DNA from: Stieleria maiorica
Lineage (GTDB): Bacteria > Planctomycetota > Planctomycetia > Pirellulales > Pirellulaceae
NCBI RefSeq assembly: GCF_008035925.1
Contig: NZ_CP036264.1
Coordinates: 7,659,641 to 7,723,640, forward strand
Length of the DNA stretch: 64,000 nt
Reading direction: 5' to 3'
Below the pieces are notes generated by a model. That model did not search any database, was not told the DNA's origin, and saw only the letters and a program-made list of their open reading frames with translations. Positions 1 to 7,692 of this stretch are shown one piece after another. The translations under genes and the position numbers were made by a program. Every line of letters begins with the position of its first letter. Position 1 is the stretch's first letter.

Positions 1-963
1 CTCGATCCGCTGCTGCCCAGCGATGATGCCGAAGTCAACACCGAACTGATTCGTGTGTTGACGTATCTGCGAAGCGAGTCGGTGATCGGCAAGACGATCA
101 AGCTGATCGATAACCGCCCGCCGACCGAACCGCCGGCGTGGTCCGAGCTGGCCAGTCGCAATAAGGGCTACGGAAGGGCCATCGACAACTTGATCCAGTC
201 GACGCCGCCGTCGCGCGAAATCATGTACGCGTTCCTTTTGCGGAACTTAAAAGACGGTTGGACGCTCGATCAGCGTCGCAGCTACTTCGCCTTTCTCAAC
301 GAAGCCGCCAAAGCATCCGGCGGGGCCAGCTATGCGGGCTACCTGACGCGGATCCGTGACGAAGCATTGGCCAATTGTTCCAACCAGGAACGCGTGGCGC
401 TGCAAGACATCACCGGCGAAGATTTTAATCCCCAACCCGATTTTCCGATTGTCGAGCCCCAAGGTCCCGGCCAGAAGTGGACCGTCGAGGAAGCCTTGGC
501 GACCAGTCGCGGTCCGAAGAATTTCGAGCGCGGGCGTTCACTGTTCTTCAGTGCCAAATGCGCCGCCTGCCATCGTCTGGGCGGACTGGGCGGAGCGATC
601 GGACCCGACCTGACCAGCATCCCCAACAAGTTCGACGAACGCTACCTTGTCGAAGCGATCGTGCATCCCAGTAAGGACATCTCGGACCAGTATGGATCGT
701 CACGGGTGTTGACCGATGATGGCCAGGTATTGATCGGCTTGGTGGTCGAGAAAGAAAACGGTGATCTCACAGTTTATCCGATCGACGAAAACGCCAAGGC
801 GGTGGAAGTCGATGCGGACAGCGTCGAGTTGATCGAAGCGTCCAAGGTGTCGCAGATGCCCGAAGGTTTGTTGGATCGACTGGGCCGCGACGAAGTCCGC
901 GATCTGCTGACTTACCTGATGACCGCCGGGAATCCGAACGACAAACGCTGGGGACGGAATTAG
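1..963 (+). CDS. PVC-type haem-binding protein, 3' part (5' end outside window)
   Basis: The reading frame is open from base 1, so this is the C-terminal part (about 320 residues) of a longer protein; the GTG at 55 is internal, not a start. A single c-type haem motif CAACH (CxxCH) lies in the last third (around bases 558-572), followed by a GPDLT segment and a conserved tail ending in a DLLTYLMTAGNP stretch. This is the haem-binding C-terminal domain typical of planctomycete membrane-bound dehydrogenase-like proteins (family knowledge), probably periplasmic. The missing N-terminal part often carries a beta-propeller or HEAT repeats; that cannot be seen here. It is convergent with the nap operon. 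The specific substrate is unknown. Confidence 0.85.
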   Translation, partial: LDPLLPSDDAEVNTELIRVLTYLRSESVIGKTIKLIDNRPPTEPPAWSELASRNKGYGRAIDNLIQSTPPSREIMYAFLLRNLKDGWTLDQRRSYFAFLNEAAKASGGASYAGYLTRIRDEALANCSNQERVALQDITGEDFNPQPDFPIVEPQGPGQKWTVEEALATSRGPKNFERGRSLFFSAKCAACHRLGGLGGAIGPDLTSIPNKFDERYLVEAIVHPSKDISDQYGSSRVLTDDGQVLIGLVVEKENGDLTVYPIDENAKAVEVDADSVELIEASKVSQMPEGLLDRLGRDEVRDLLTYLMTAGNPNDKRWGRN

Positions 964-1108
964 GCGTTCATCGTTCGTAGCGGAAGCCGCCAAGGCTTTC
1001 GCACGCCGGATCTGGTGGTTGAAGTCGAAATCACTTGGTCGACGATTCGGAAATTGGACCTTGTCGAGAGCATCCTGACGCAACGATCTGATATCGGCGA
1101 AAACGCCC

Positions 1109-1411
1109 TCATTGCGATGTTCCGTGACCGGGTAAGCGGCTGCGAATAATTTTGGTCGTTGGGTCACCCGGCAAAATCGTATCACTCCACAGTTCGTCTT
1201 CGAAGCGATAGCGGACTTGGATCGCGCGGGCCGTGCCCTGGACGAACGCGGCTTCGGCATCGCCCAGTGTCACGGCGGCATCGTCCGAATCGGTCCGCAG
1301 TTGCACGTGTTGGATCTCCGTCCCGGCATCCAGATCGGCGAACAAGGCCATGATCTGGTCGCTGCCCCATTCGGCTTGCAGGATCTCTGGCAGTGGCGGT
1401 TGGTGGGTCAT
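1109..1411 (-). CDS. small nap-operon protein of unknown function (100 aa)
   Basis: This is the last gene of the nap operon. Its ATG (1411-1409) overlaps the TGA of the ferredoxin gene in an ATGA junction, so translation is probably coupled. The 100-residue product begins MTHQPPLPEI, is acidic, and has no cysteine, signal peptide or membrane segment, so it is presumably cytoplasmic. I do not recognise the family. Its position suggests an accessory or assembly role for the nitrate reductase or its iron-sulfur protein (inference). A longer frame runs up to 1714 but overlaps the ferredoxin gene; the start at 1411 is preferred because of the coupled junction. Confidence 0.6.
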   Translation of the reverse strand: MTHQPPLPEILQAEWGSDQIMALFADLDAGTEIQHVQLRTDSDDAAVTLGDAEAAFVQGTARAIQVRYRFEDELWSDTILPGDPTTKIIRSRLPGHGTSQ

Positions 1412-2136
1412 GAGGGAAGGCTCGGACGGTTGAACAGGGGCATCAATAGGATCGCGTTTTCGGGAGCCGGGCAGACGTAACGGCAGACGCCACAGCCCGT
1501 GCAGCGGTCTTCGTTGATCGTCGGTTTCCCATCGGTCACCTCGATCACGCCTTTGGTCGGACAACGTTCGCTGCAAACGGTGCAGGTCGTGGAGTGATGT
1601 GCCAAGCACAGGTGCTCGGTGATCTTTGCAGTGCCGATCGTTTTGGGCAGTGAGAGATTCAGCACTCCGGGCTTGCAAGCGGTGATGCAGGGAAAGCCGT
1701 CGCACATCAGACACGCGTTGGCATCGGCGTCGATGGTCGGGGTCCCGGCGACCTGGCCCAAGCGATCAGGGGCTTTGACGATGGCGTCATGCGGGCAAGC
1801 GTCGGAGCAATCGTTGCAGCGGGTGCAGCCGGCCAGGAACTGTTTTTCTTCGACGGCACCGGGTGGCCGAAAGATGGGAAAAGATTTTGCCGGCGTGCTT
1901 TCATCGAAATCCGTCGGTCGGACCGGTTCGATCGCGATGCCGCCGATACTGCGCGGCGGGGCGGTGCTTGATTCAGGTGCCGAAGTGCCCGCTTCCTGAC
2001 GCGTCTTGGGATATCGCATCACCAGCGACGGACGGTCCGGCAAACGCACCAGTTTCCACAGTCGGCCTTGCAGCAGATCGCGGCGATTGAGCCTCGGTTT
2101 TCGGCGCGGTTGGTTGTCGTCAGCCGGTGGCGGCAT
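1408..2136 (-). CDS. NapF/NapG-like 4Fe-4S ferredoxin of the nap operon
   Basis: A 242-residue protein with four cysteine clusters: CTRCNDCSDACP, CLMCDGFPCITAC, CTVCSERCP and CTGCGVCRYVCP. This is the polyferredoxin pattern of NapF, with lengths between NapF (about 165 aa) and NapG (about 230-250 aa). The N-terminus has basic pairs but no convincing Tat hydrophobic stretch, so it looks cytoplasmic, as for NapF. It lies directly after the napB-like gene and is coupled to the downstream 100-aa gene. Expected role: maturation of, or electron input to, NapA (known for NapF/NapG; not shown here). NapF is the closer match because a signal sequence is absent; the ~60-residue linker before the first cluster is unusual. 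Confidence 0.75.
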   Translation of the reverse strand: MPPPADDNQPRRKPRLNRRDLLQGRLWKLVRLPDRPSLVMRYPKTRQEAGTSAPESSTAPPRSIGGIAIEPVRPTDFDESTPAKSFPIFRPPGAVEEKQFLAGCTRCNDCSDACPHDAIVKAPDRLGQVAGTPTIDADANACLMCDGFPCITACKPGVLNLSLPKTIGTAKITEHLCLAHHSTTCTVCSERCPTKGVIEVTDGKPTINEDRCTGCGVCRYVCPAPENAILLMPLFNRPSLPS

Positions 2137-2205
2137 GGGATCAGTCCGTCGAATAAAGGCAAAACCCTTACTTGAGGCGATCGGGACATCGCCTGTTGAT
2201 AAACT

Positions 2206-3027
2206 TCACTTCGCCGCCACGTCCAGCGGCGGGAGCATCGGGATCGTCTCGGTCGGGATCGCTTGATCCAACACCGCCGAGGGCGCGTGGCATTGGGTGC
2301 AGATGGTCCGCCAAGGGTGGGTCGATTCCATGCCTGCCCAACCGTTGGGCCCGCCATGACAGGCGCTACAGCTTTCCCGCATCCATTGCGAATGCGGGAT
2401 CGTCGGCGGGGCGCCCGGGTAGGCGCGCTTGCCGGCTTGGGGCGCCGCCAGGCCGACGAAGCGGTTGTCCACTTCGTGGGGAACGTCTTGAAAGGGCGCC
2501 GGCGGTGGCGGTGCATGGCACTGGGTGCAGTTGGCCAGGTAAACATGTGACATCACGCTGGCTTTCATCCCCGCCATTTGGATCCCGCCGCCATGGCAGG
2601 CGTAACAGGCCGCGTCGGACGTGTTTTCGACCGCGTGGGGAATGACAGGTGGGGCGCCGTTGTAGGCTCGGCGTGACGATCGGATCCGGCTCGATTCGGC
2701 TTTGTCCGCTTCACTCGGTTCGATTTTGACGAACAAATCGTACTCGGGCGGTTGCGGCAGGGAAGCCGGCTTGGATTGAAATGCGGCGGTCGGCCCCATC
2801 GCCGTGGCGGGGATCTCGGCATAGTTGACCGCAGCAACAACCTTGCCGGACGTGTCGGTGTTGGACGTTTCCGCGACCGCGGCGATCGGACCACCAGGGA
2901 TTCCGTCCGCTTTCGGAACGCCGTCGGAAAGTCCGACCAGGTAACCGATCGCCGAAACGACGATCACCACAAACAAAAAGATGGACGTCAGGCGTCCCCG
3001 CCGCGCGGGCGCTGGTTGATCGCTCAT
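2206..3027 (-). CDS. napB: NapB-type cytochrome c subunit of nitrate reductase, tetrahaem
   Basis: A 273-residue protein starting at the ATG (3027) that overlaps the napA stop (ATGA). A transmembrane or signal anchor spans about residues 13-33. NapB is normally a dihaem protein of about 150 aa; here four CxxCH motifs occur, at residues 141-145, 167-171, 220-224 and 243-247. They form two similar units, each starting with a RAYxGAPPxIPH segment and followed by CxxCHGG and CTQCHAP. The second unit carries the classical NapB core. It accepts electrons for NapA in the periplasm (family knowledge). The doubled haem unit points to an internal duplication and perhaps a longer electron wire. Confidence 0.85.
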   Translation of the reverse strand: MSDQPAPARRGRLTSIFLFVVIVVSAIGYLVGLSDGVPKADGIPGGPIAAVAETSNTDTSGKVVAAVNYAEIPATAMGPTAAFQSKPASLPQPPEYDLFVKIEPSEADKAESSRIRSSRRAYNGAPPVIPHAVENTSDAACYACHGGGIQMAGMKASVMSHVYLANCTQCHAPPPPAPFQDVPHEVDNRFVGLAAPQAGKRAYPGAPPTIPHSQWMRESCSACHGGPNGWAGMESTHPWRTICTQCHAPSAVLDQAIPTETIPMLPPLDVAAK

Positions 3028-5441
3028 GACGACGCCCCATCGAGCTTGCGAACACGGACGGCACACTTCTTGTAATCAGGTTGTTTGGAGAACGGGTCGT
3101 GTTCGTCCAAGGTGCAGTTGTTGATCAGCTTGGTTTCGTCAAAGAACGGGACAAACACCGTTCCACGAGGCGGCCGGCCGCGGCCATCGATCCACACCGG
3201 CAACTCCGTCGTGCCGCGTCTTGATTCGATCACCACCGTTTCCCCTTGGCGAATGTTCTGCGCCAAGGCGTCTTGCAGATTCATTTCCACATAGGCGGTC
3301 GGCATCGCGCGGTTGAGTTGCGGCAGACGTCGGGTCATCGTTCCGGTGTGCCAGTGCTCCAAAACACGCCCGGTGCACAACCACATCGGAAACTCTTCGT
3401 CGGGAACCTCCGGCGGAGGCTGGTAATCGTGGAACCAGATTTGGGCGCGTCCGTCGCCGGACGTGGAGTGATAGAAGTCGAACTCCTGGCCTTCGGCGAC
3501 AAAGGGATCATCGAAGCCGGCGAAACGGAACTTGGTTTCACGCCACGATCCGTCGTCTTGTTGGACGACCGGCCAGCGCAGACCGCGGGCTTTGACGTAC
3601 TCGTCGTAGGGCGCCAGGTTCTTGTGTTTCATCGTCGTGAACTGGCGATATTCTTCGAACAGATGTTTGTCGACGTTGGTGTCGTAGTAGTGTTCGAATT
3701 CCCAAATCGGAACGTCTTGGCCCTGGTCATCCTTGACGGCGAAGATGAACTCGCCGTCTTTGTCTTTCATTCCTTCGTGCCCGAGTTCCAGCAAACGATG
3801 CGCGATCGCGATCGTCATCCATGTGTCGTCGCGCGCTTCGCCCGGCGGTTCGACCATCTTGAACCACTGTTGGGTGCGGCGTTCGCTGTTGCCATAGATC
3901 CCGTTCTTTTCCACCCACATTGACGCCGGCAGAATCAGATCCGCCAGCTGCGTCGTTGCCGTCGGGTAGACTTCCGAGACGATCAAGAATTTGTCCTTTA
4001 GCTCGTCCTTGTCGTTGAACAGCTTGTTCAGATTGGGCAGCGTTTGGCCCGGGTTGGTGACTTGGACAAACAGCGTGTTGATGTCACCGCCTTCGTCGGT
4101 CGGCAACGTAAACTGGTCGAACATCTTGACCGTGTGGTAGCCCGGGGTGGCATTGATGCGGCCTTCGGGAAGGTTCCAGAATGCTTCGCACTGGGCACGG
4201 TGGTCTGGCTTGGCGACCAAGCGACCGCCCGGCAACGCGTGTGCCAACGTGCCGACTTCGCGAACCGTCCCGCAGGCCGAAGGCTGGCCGGTTAAGCTGG
4301 TCGGCGCATCGCCGGGGCGTCCGAAGTGACCGCTAAGCAGATGGACGCCGTGGACCAGTGAGTTGATGGCGGTTCCCATGGTGTGTTGGTTCATTCCCAT
4401 GCACCACAAACTGGTGATCCGCAGGTCGCGCTGGCCGAACAGTTTGCCCAGCACGCGGATTTGATCCGCCGGAACTCCGGATAACTCTTCGACCCGCTCG
4501 GGCGTGTAGGCCGCGATCCGCTTGCGGAATTCGTCTTCGGTGATCGCTTCGCCCTGCAATGTCGGGGAGTCCGACTCCAGCGATCGAAACGCGCAATGTT
4601 TTTCGACAAAGCCTTTGTCGTAGGAATCAGAAGCGATCAACTGGTTCATGATGCCAAGCGCGATCGCGACGTCACCGTGGGGGGCCATCTCCAGATAATC
4701 GTTGGCAGCATCGGTGGTCCGGGTCCGCCGGGTGGAAATGTCGATGATGCGAACCTTTTCGCCTCGGGAACGGCGATCGGTGACACGCGAGAACAACACC
4801 GGATGCATCTCGGCGGGGTTGTTTCCCCAGGTGATCAGGACATCGCACGCGTCCAAGTCGGCGTAACATCCGGCCGGTTCGTCCACGCCATAGGTGGCCA
4901 GGAATCCGGTCACCGCCGACGCCATGCACAACCGTGCGTTGGGGTCGATGTGGTTGTTGGACAGGCCGCCCTTCATCAACTTCTGCGCCGCGTAACCTTC
5001 GGGGATGGTCCACTGGCCGCTACCGTAGAAAGCAAACTTCTCCGGTGCCTCCATGATGCGTTTGGCGATGATGTCGATCGCTTCGTCCCACTCGATCGTT
5101 ACCAGTTTTCCGTCTTGACGAAGCAGTGGCTTGGTCAACCGATCCTCGCCATACAGGATTCCGCCGACATGGTAGCCCTTGACGCATAGCAGACCCTTGT
5201 TGACGTCGGCGGCCTTGTCGCCGGCAACCGCGACGACTCGGCCGTCATGCACGCCGACTTGGACGTGACAACCGGTTCCGCAAAACCGGCACGGCGCCTT
5301 GTTCCATGTCAGTGCATCGCCATCGGTGGGCGCGTCGGCGGCGCCCAGCACCGGTAACGAAAACGTTGCATCGCCTAGCACCATCGAACTGGCCGCAGCC
5401 ATCGCGGCGGACTTCAGAAACCCACGTCGCTTGGAATCCAT
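3024..5441 (-). CDS. napA: periplasmic nitrate reductase catalytic subunit NapA
   Basis: 805 residues, close to the usual 800-830 for NapA. The twin-arginine signal is visible (SKRRGFLK followed by an alanine-rich stretch), so it is exported folded by Tat. The 4Fe-4S cluster cysteines are Cys51, Cys54, Cys58 and Cys86, followed by VKGY with the conserved lysine. Cys172 in the NARLCMASAV segment is the expected molybdenum ligand. The enzyme reduces nitrate to nitrite with a bis-MGD molybdenum cofactor, using electrons from NapB. It sits between napD (upstream) and napB (downstream, overlapping start). The family could include assimilatory or formate enzymes, but the napD/napB context settles it. 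Confidence 0.95.
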   Translation of the reverse strand: MDSKRRGFLKSAAMAAASSMVLGDATFSLPVLGAADAPTDGDALTWNKAPCRFCGTGCHVQVGVHDGRVVAVAGDKAADVNKGLLCVKGYHVGGILYGEDRLTKPLLRQDGKLVTIEWDEAIDIIAKRIMEAPEKFAFYGSGQWTIPEGYAAQKLMKGGLSNNHIDPNARLCMASAVTGFLATYGVDEPAGCYADLDACDVLITWGNNPAEMHPVLFSRVTDRRSRGEKVRIIDISTRRTRTTDAANDYLEMAPHGDVAIALGIMNQLIASDSYDKGFVEKHCAFRSLESDSPTLQGEAITEDEFRKRIAAYTPERVEELSGVPADQIRVLGKLFGQRDLRITSLWCMGMNQHTMGTAINSLVHGVHLLSGHFGRPGDAPTSLTGQPSACGTVREVGTLAHALPGGRLVAKPDHRAQCEAFWNLPEGRINATPGYHTVKMFDQFTLPTDEGGDINTLFVQVTNPGQTLPNLNKLFNDKDELKDKFLIVSEVYPTATTQLADLILPASMWVEKNGIYGNSERRTQQWFKMVEPPGEARDDTWMTIAIAHRLLELGHEGMKDKDGEFIFAVKDDQGQDVPIWEFEHYYDTNVDKHLFEEYRQFTTMKHKNLAPYDEYVKARGLRWPVVQQDDGSWRETKFRFAGFDDPFVAEGQEFDFYHSTSGDGRAQIWFHDYQPPPEVPDEEFPMWLCTGRVLEHWHTGTMTRRLPQLNRAMPTAYVEMNLQDALAQNIRQGETVVIESRRGTTELPVWIDGRGRPPRGTVFVPFFDETKLINNCTLDEHDPFSKQPDYKKCAVRVRKLDGASS

Positions 5442-5461
5442 TTGTGTTTCCTTGAAAAGTA

Positions 5462-5734
5462 TCAGTCCGCCGGATCGGTGGTCGAGGAGGAAGAGATCGG
5501 TTGGTCATCAAAGCCGACAAACGCAACTTGAATGCTCGCCACCCCCGGCAAGTCTTGTACCCACTGGTAAATCCTTTTGTCCTCGGCCCTGGATGACGTA
5601 TCAACAACGACCGCGCACTTCCGATCGTCCATCGCGCCGACTTCGATCGCAGCTTCCTCGCGCAATCGTGAAATCGTCTCGTCGGGATCGTCCCACGCCG
5701 GATCGAAAGTGATCACTAATCCGCTGATTGGCAC
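5462..5734 (-). CDS. napD: NapD chaperone for NapA
   Basis: A small NapD-like protein directly upstream of napA (20-nt gap). NapD binds the Tat signal of NapA and holds it until the cofactor is inserted (family knowledge). The chosen start is the GTG at 5734, which yields a 90-residue protein beginning MPISGLVITF, matching the usual NapD length and N-terminus, with a GGAAG ribosome site 8 nt upstream. The frame continues to an ATG at 5788 (108 aa), the alternative start; that would leave only 40 bp between divergent genes. The ferredoxin-like pattern of hydrophobic strands (CAVVVDTSS; SIQVAFVGF) fits NapD. Confidence 0.8.
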   Translation of the reverse strand: MPISGLVITFDPAWDDPDETISRLREEAAIEVGAMDDRKCAVVVDTSSRAEDKRIYQWVQDLPGVASIQVAFVGFDDQPISSSSTTDPAD

Positions 5735-5828
5735 TTCGCTTGCTTCCTGTTCTGGGATGGCGTTGAATATGCACCGCAGTGTATACATTCTGTCTCGTCA
5801 GTTATACCTCATCACCAATAGAAAATGC
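5735..5828. promoter_or_regulatory. divergent control region between nap operon and cytochrome/NrfD module
   Basis: This short gap (94 bp, or 40 bp if napD starts at 5788) must carry the promoters of both divergent units. It contains GTATAC and GTTATACC sequences around 5779-5806 but no clear FNR-type box (TTGAT-N4-ATCAA) that I can see. The shared control region argues that the two units are used together. The exact promoter elements are not identified. Confidence 0.4.
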
Positions 5829-6527
5829 ATGAAGCGAATCGCCAGCCTTGTTTCGGCCGCTGTCGTTGGGACGGCCGCGCTGATGGTGTTGCTGTGCCTG
5901 GATGACACAACGCTGCGCGACCATTCGCGCACGCAGCGCGACGCTTTGGCTCAGTCAACGATTCCGGCGGGCTCCGAATCGAATGCTGGCATATCCAGCG
6001 CGCCGCAGGAGGCTTCCGGTGTGACGTCGCGTCATGCGGTTTTGATTCGACGTCCGGAAGGACCGCCGTTGATTGAGCTTGCGGCGACGGATCCGCAAGG
6101 CCGATCGGGGAAAGTGGCCTGTTCGACTTGCCACAGTGTTCGCAAGCCGAATTTCCAGGCCCGCAGCACCGCGGCGTTGGACGAGTTTCATCAGGGGTTA
6201 ACATTCAATCATGGCACGTTGGCCTGTTACGCTTGCCACAACCCCGATCACAGCGATGCGTTGCGGTTGGCCGACGGCAGCAAGGTCGAGTACCGTGACG
6301 TGATGACGCTGTGTTCCCAGTGCCACGCCGACCAGGCCACTTCGTTTCGGCATGGGGCGCATGGCGGAATGAACGGTTATTGGGACCTGTCGCGTGGTCC
6401 ACAGCGCAAGAACAACTGTATCGATTGCCACGATCCCCACGAACCGCATTTTCCCAAAATGGTCGTCGGCTTCAAGCCACGTGACCGCTTTTCGGAGGCT
6501 GGAAAAGAGCATGACGACCACGAATGA
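5829..6527 (+). CDS. tetrahaem cytochrome c (electron-transfer subunit)
   Basis: 232 residues from the ATG at 5829 (MKRIASLVSA). The frame is open further upstream, but that overlaps the nap side. A hydrophobic N-terminal segment (about residues 4-22) is a signal peptide or membrane anchor. Four CxxCH motifs are present: CSTCH, CYACH, CSQCH and CIDCH, resembling the cytochrome c3/c7 style. It overlaps the downstream Fe-S gene by 17 bp. Together with the Fe-S and NrfD-like genes it forms a module resembling the DsrJ-DsrO-DsrP part of quinone-linked complexes (family knowledge). Its likely task is to pass electrons between the membrane complex and a periplasmic partner such as NapB (inference). 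Confidence 0.8.
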   Translation: MKRIASLVSAAVVGTAALMVLLCLDDTTLRDHSRTQRDALAQSTIPAGSESNAGISSAPQEASGVTSRHAVLIRRPEGPPLIELAATDPQGRSGKVACSTCHSVRKPNFQARSTAALDEFHQGLTFNHGTLACYACHNPDHSDALRLADGSKVEYRDVMTLCSQCHADQATSFRHGAHGGMNGYWDLSRGPQRKNNCIDCHDPHEPHFPKMVVGFKPRDRFSEAGKEHDDHE

Positions 6528-7473
6528 TTCGTCGCCGAAGGAGAATGGCCAAGGTGATCGCTCGCTGCCGGTGCTGCAAAATTCAAGCCGCCGCACCGCC
6601 GTCAAAGGGGCGTTTGCGACGCTGGGCGCTGCTGCGTTTGTCGCCGCCGTGTCGCCGCTGCGTCAAGCCGCCAAGCAGACGACGGCGTCGGAATTCATGC
6701 AGACGCACTACAAGCGGTTGACCGATGAAGACAAACGCAAAGTCATCGAGCGGTTGGAAGCAGAGGTCAAGCAGGAGCACGGGGTGGACGTCGACATCGC
6801 GGACGACCGTCCGATCCCCGGCACCAAATTCGTCTACGCGATCAATTTGAGTGTCTGTAACGGCAACGGCAAGTGTGTCGAAGCCTGTCACAAGGAAAAC
6901 AACCACGATCGGGCGACCAACCAGTCGTATATCCGTGTGCTGGAGATGCCCAAGGGCACAATGGACATGGAACACGGCAACACGACCTACAGTGGCGTCG
7001 TGCCCAAGGACGACAAGTTTTATTTGCCGGTGCAATGCCAACAGTGTGACGAACCGCCCTGCGTTGACGTTTGCCCGGTCAAAGCGACGTGGAAAGAAGA
7101 GGATGGGATCGTCGTGGTGGATTACAACTGGTGCATCGGCTGCCGCTATTGCGAAGCGGCCTGCCCCTACCACGCCCGGCGTTTCAATTGGAAACAAGCA
7201 GATGTCCCGGCGGATGAAATCAATCCCGACCAAAGCTACTTGAGCAATCGACTGCGTCCGGTCGGGGTGGTGGAAAAGTGCACCTACTGCTTGCATCGGA
7301 CGCGTCGCGGCAAGTTGCCGGCATGTCTGGAAGCCTGTCCCACCGGGGCACGCGTGTTCGGAAACATTCTGGATCCAGATTCCAACATCCGATGGATCCT
7401 GGAGAACAAACGGGTTTACATCCTGAAAGAAGACTTGGGGACCAAGCCGGCGTTCTTTTACTACTTCGATTGA
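6511..7473 (+). CDS. Tat-exported ferredoxin-type Fe-S subunit (PsrB/NrfC/DsrO-like)
   Basis: 320 residues starting at ATG 6511, inside the end of the cytochrome gene. A twin-arginine signal (NSSRRTAVKG then an alanine-rich helix) indicates Tat export. Four Fe-S cluster motifs follow: CNGNGKCVEAC (from Cys116), CQQCDEPPCVDVCP, CIGCRYCEAACP and CTYCLHRTRRGKLPACLEACP. The first lacks its second cysteine: Asn119 stands where CxxCxxCxxxC would require Cys, so that cluster may be 3Fe-4S or differently ligated. The protein would carry electrons between the NrfD-like subunit and the cytochrome. The next gene begins 219 bp downstream, beyond a palindromic repeat. Confidence 0.85.
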   Translation: MTTTNDSSPKENGQGDRSLPVLQNSSRRTAVKGAFATLGAAAFVAAVSPLRQAAKQTTASEFMQTHYKRLTDEDKRKVIERLEAEVKQEHGVDVDIADDRPIPGTKFVYAINLSVCNGNGKCVEACHKENNHDRATNQSYIRVLEMPKGTMDMEHGNTTYSGVVPKDDKFYLPVQCQQCDEPPCVDVCPVKATWKEEDGIVVVDYNWCIGCRYCEAACPYHARRFNWKQADVPADEINPDQSYLSNRLRPVGVVEKCTYCLHRTRRGKLPACLEACPTGARVFGNILDPDSNIRWILENKRVYILKEDLGTKPAFFYYFD

Positions 7474-7543
7474 CCGCATTTTGTTGGGCCTGTTGGAGTC
7501 TGAACTTTGGGGAACATCAAGCTTGGGACAACCACATCAACAA

Positions 7544-7650
7544 GTACGATGGCCCTTCCGGGCCGTCGTCCGCGGGGCTCTTTTGACGCTCTTCGTAACT
7601 CCGTCCTGCAACGCGTTGCGTTGGGCGACGGCCCGGAAGGGCCGTCGTAC
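7544..7650. repeat. CCGGAAGGGCC palindrome, copy 1
   Basis: Two arms of 25 bp face each other: 7544-7568 and 7626-7650, identical after reversal except for one base (GTACGAtGGCCC versus GTACGAcGGCCC). Each arm is itself nearly palindromic around CCCTTCCGGG. It lies between the Fe-S and NrfD genes, and could act as an attenuator or mRNA-stabilising hairpin between them. The same family recurs near 35555, 37069 and 46181. Confidence 0.8.
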
Positions 7651-7692
7651 TCACGAGACACAATTGCATAAGCGAATCAACCAGGGAATCAC

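Noticed and set aside
1109..1714. Extended 201-residue version of the nap orphan
   Set aside because: The extra 100 residues overlap the ferredoxin gene in another frame; the ATGA-coupled start gives a better model.
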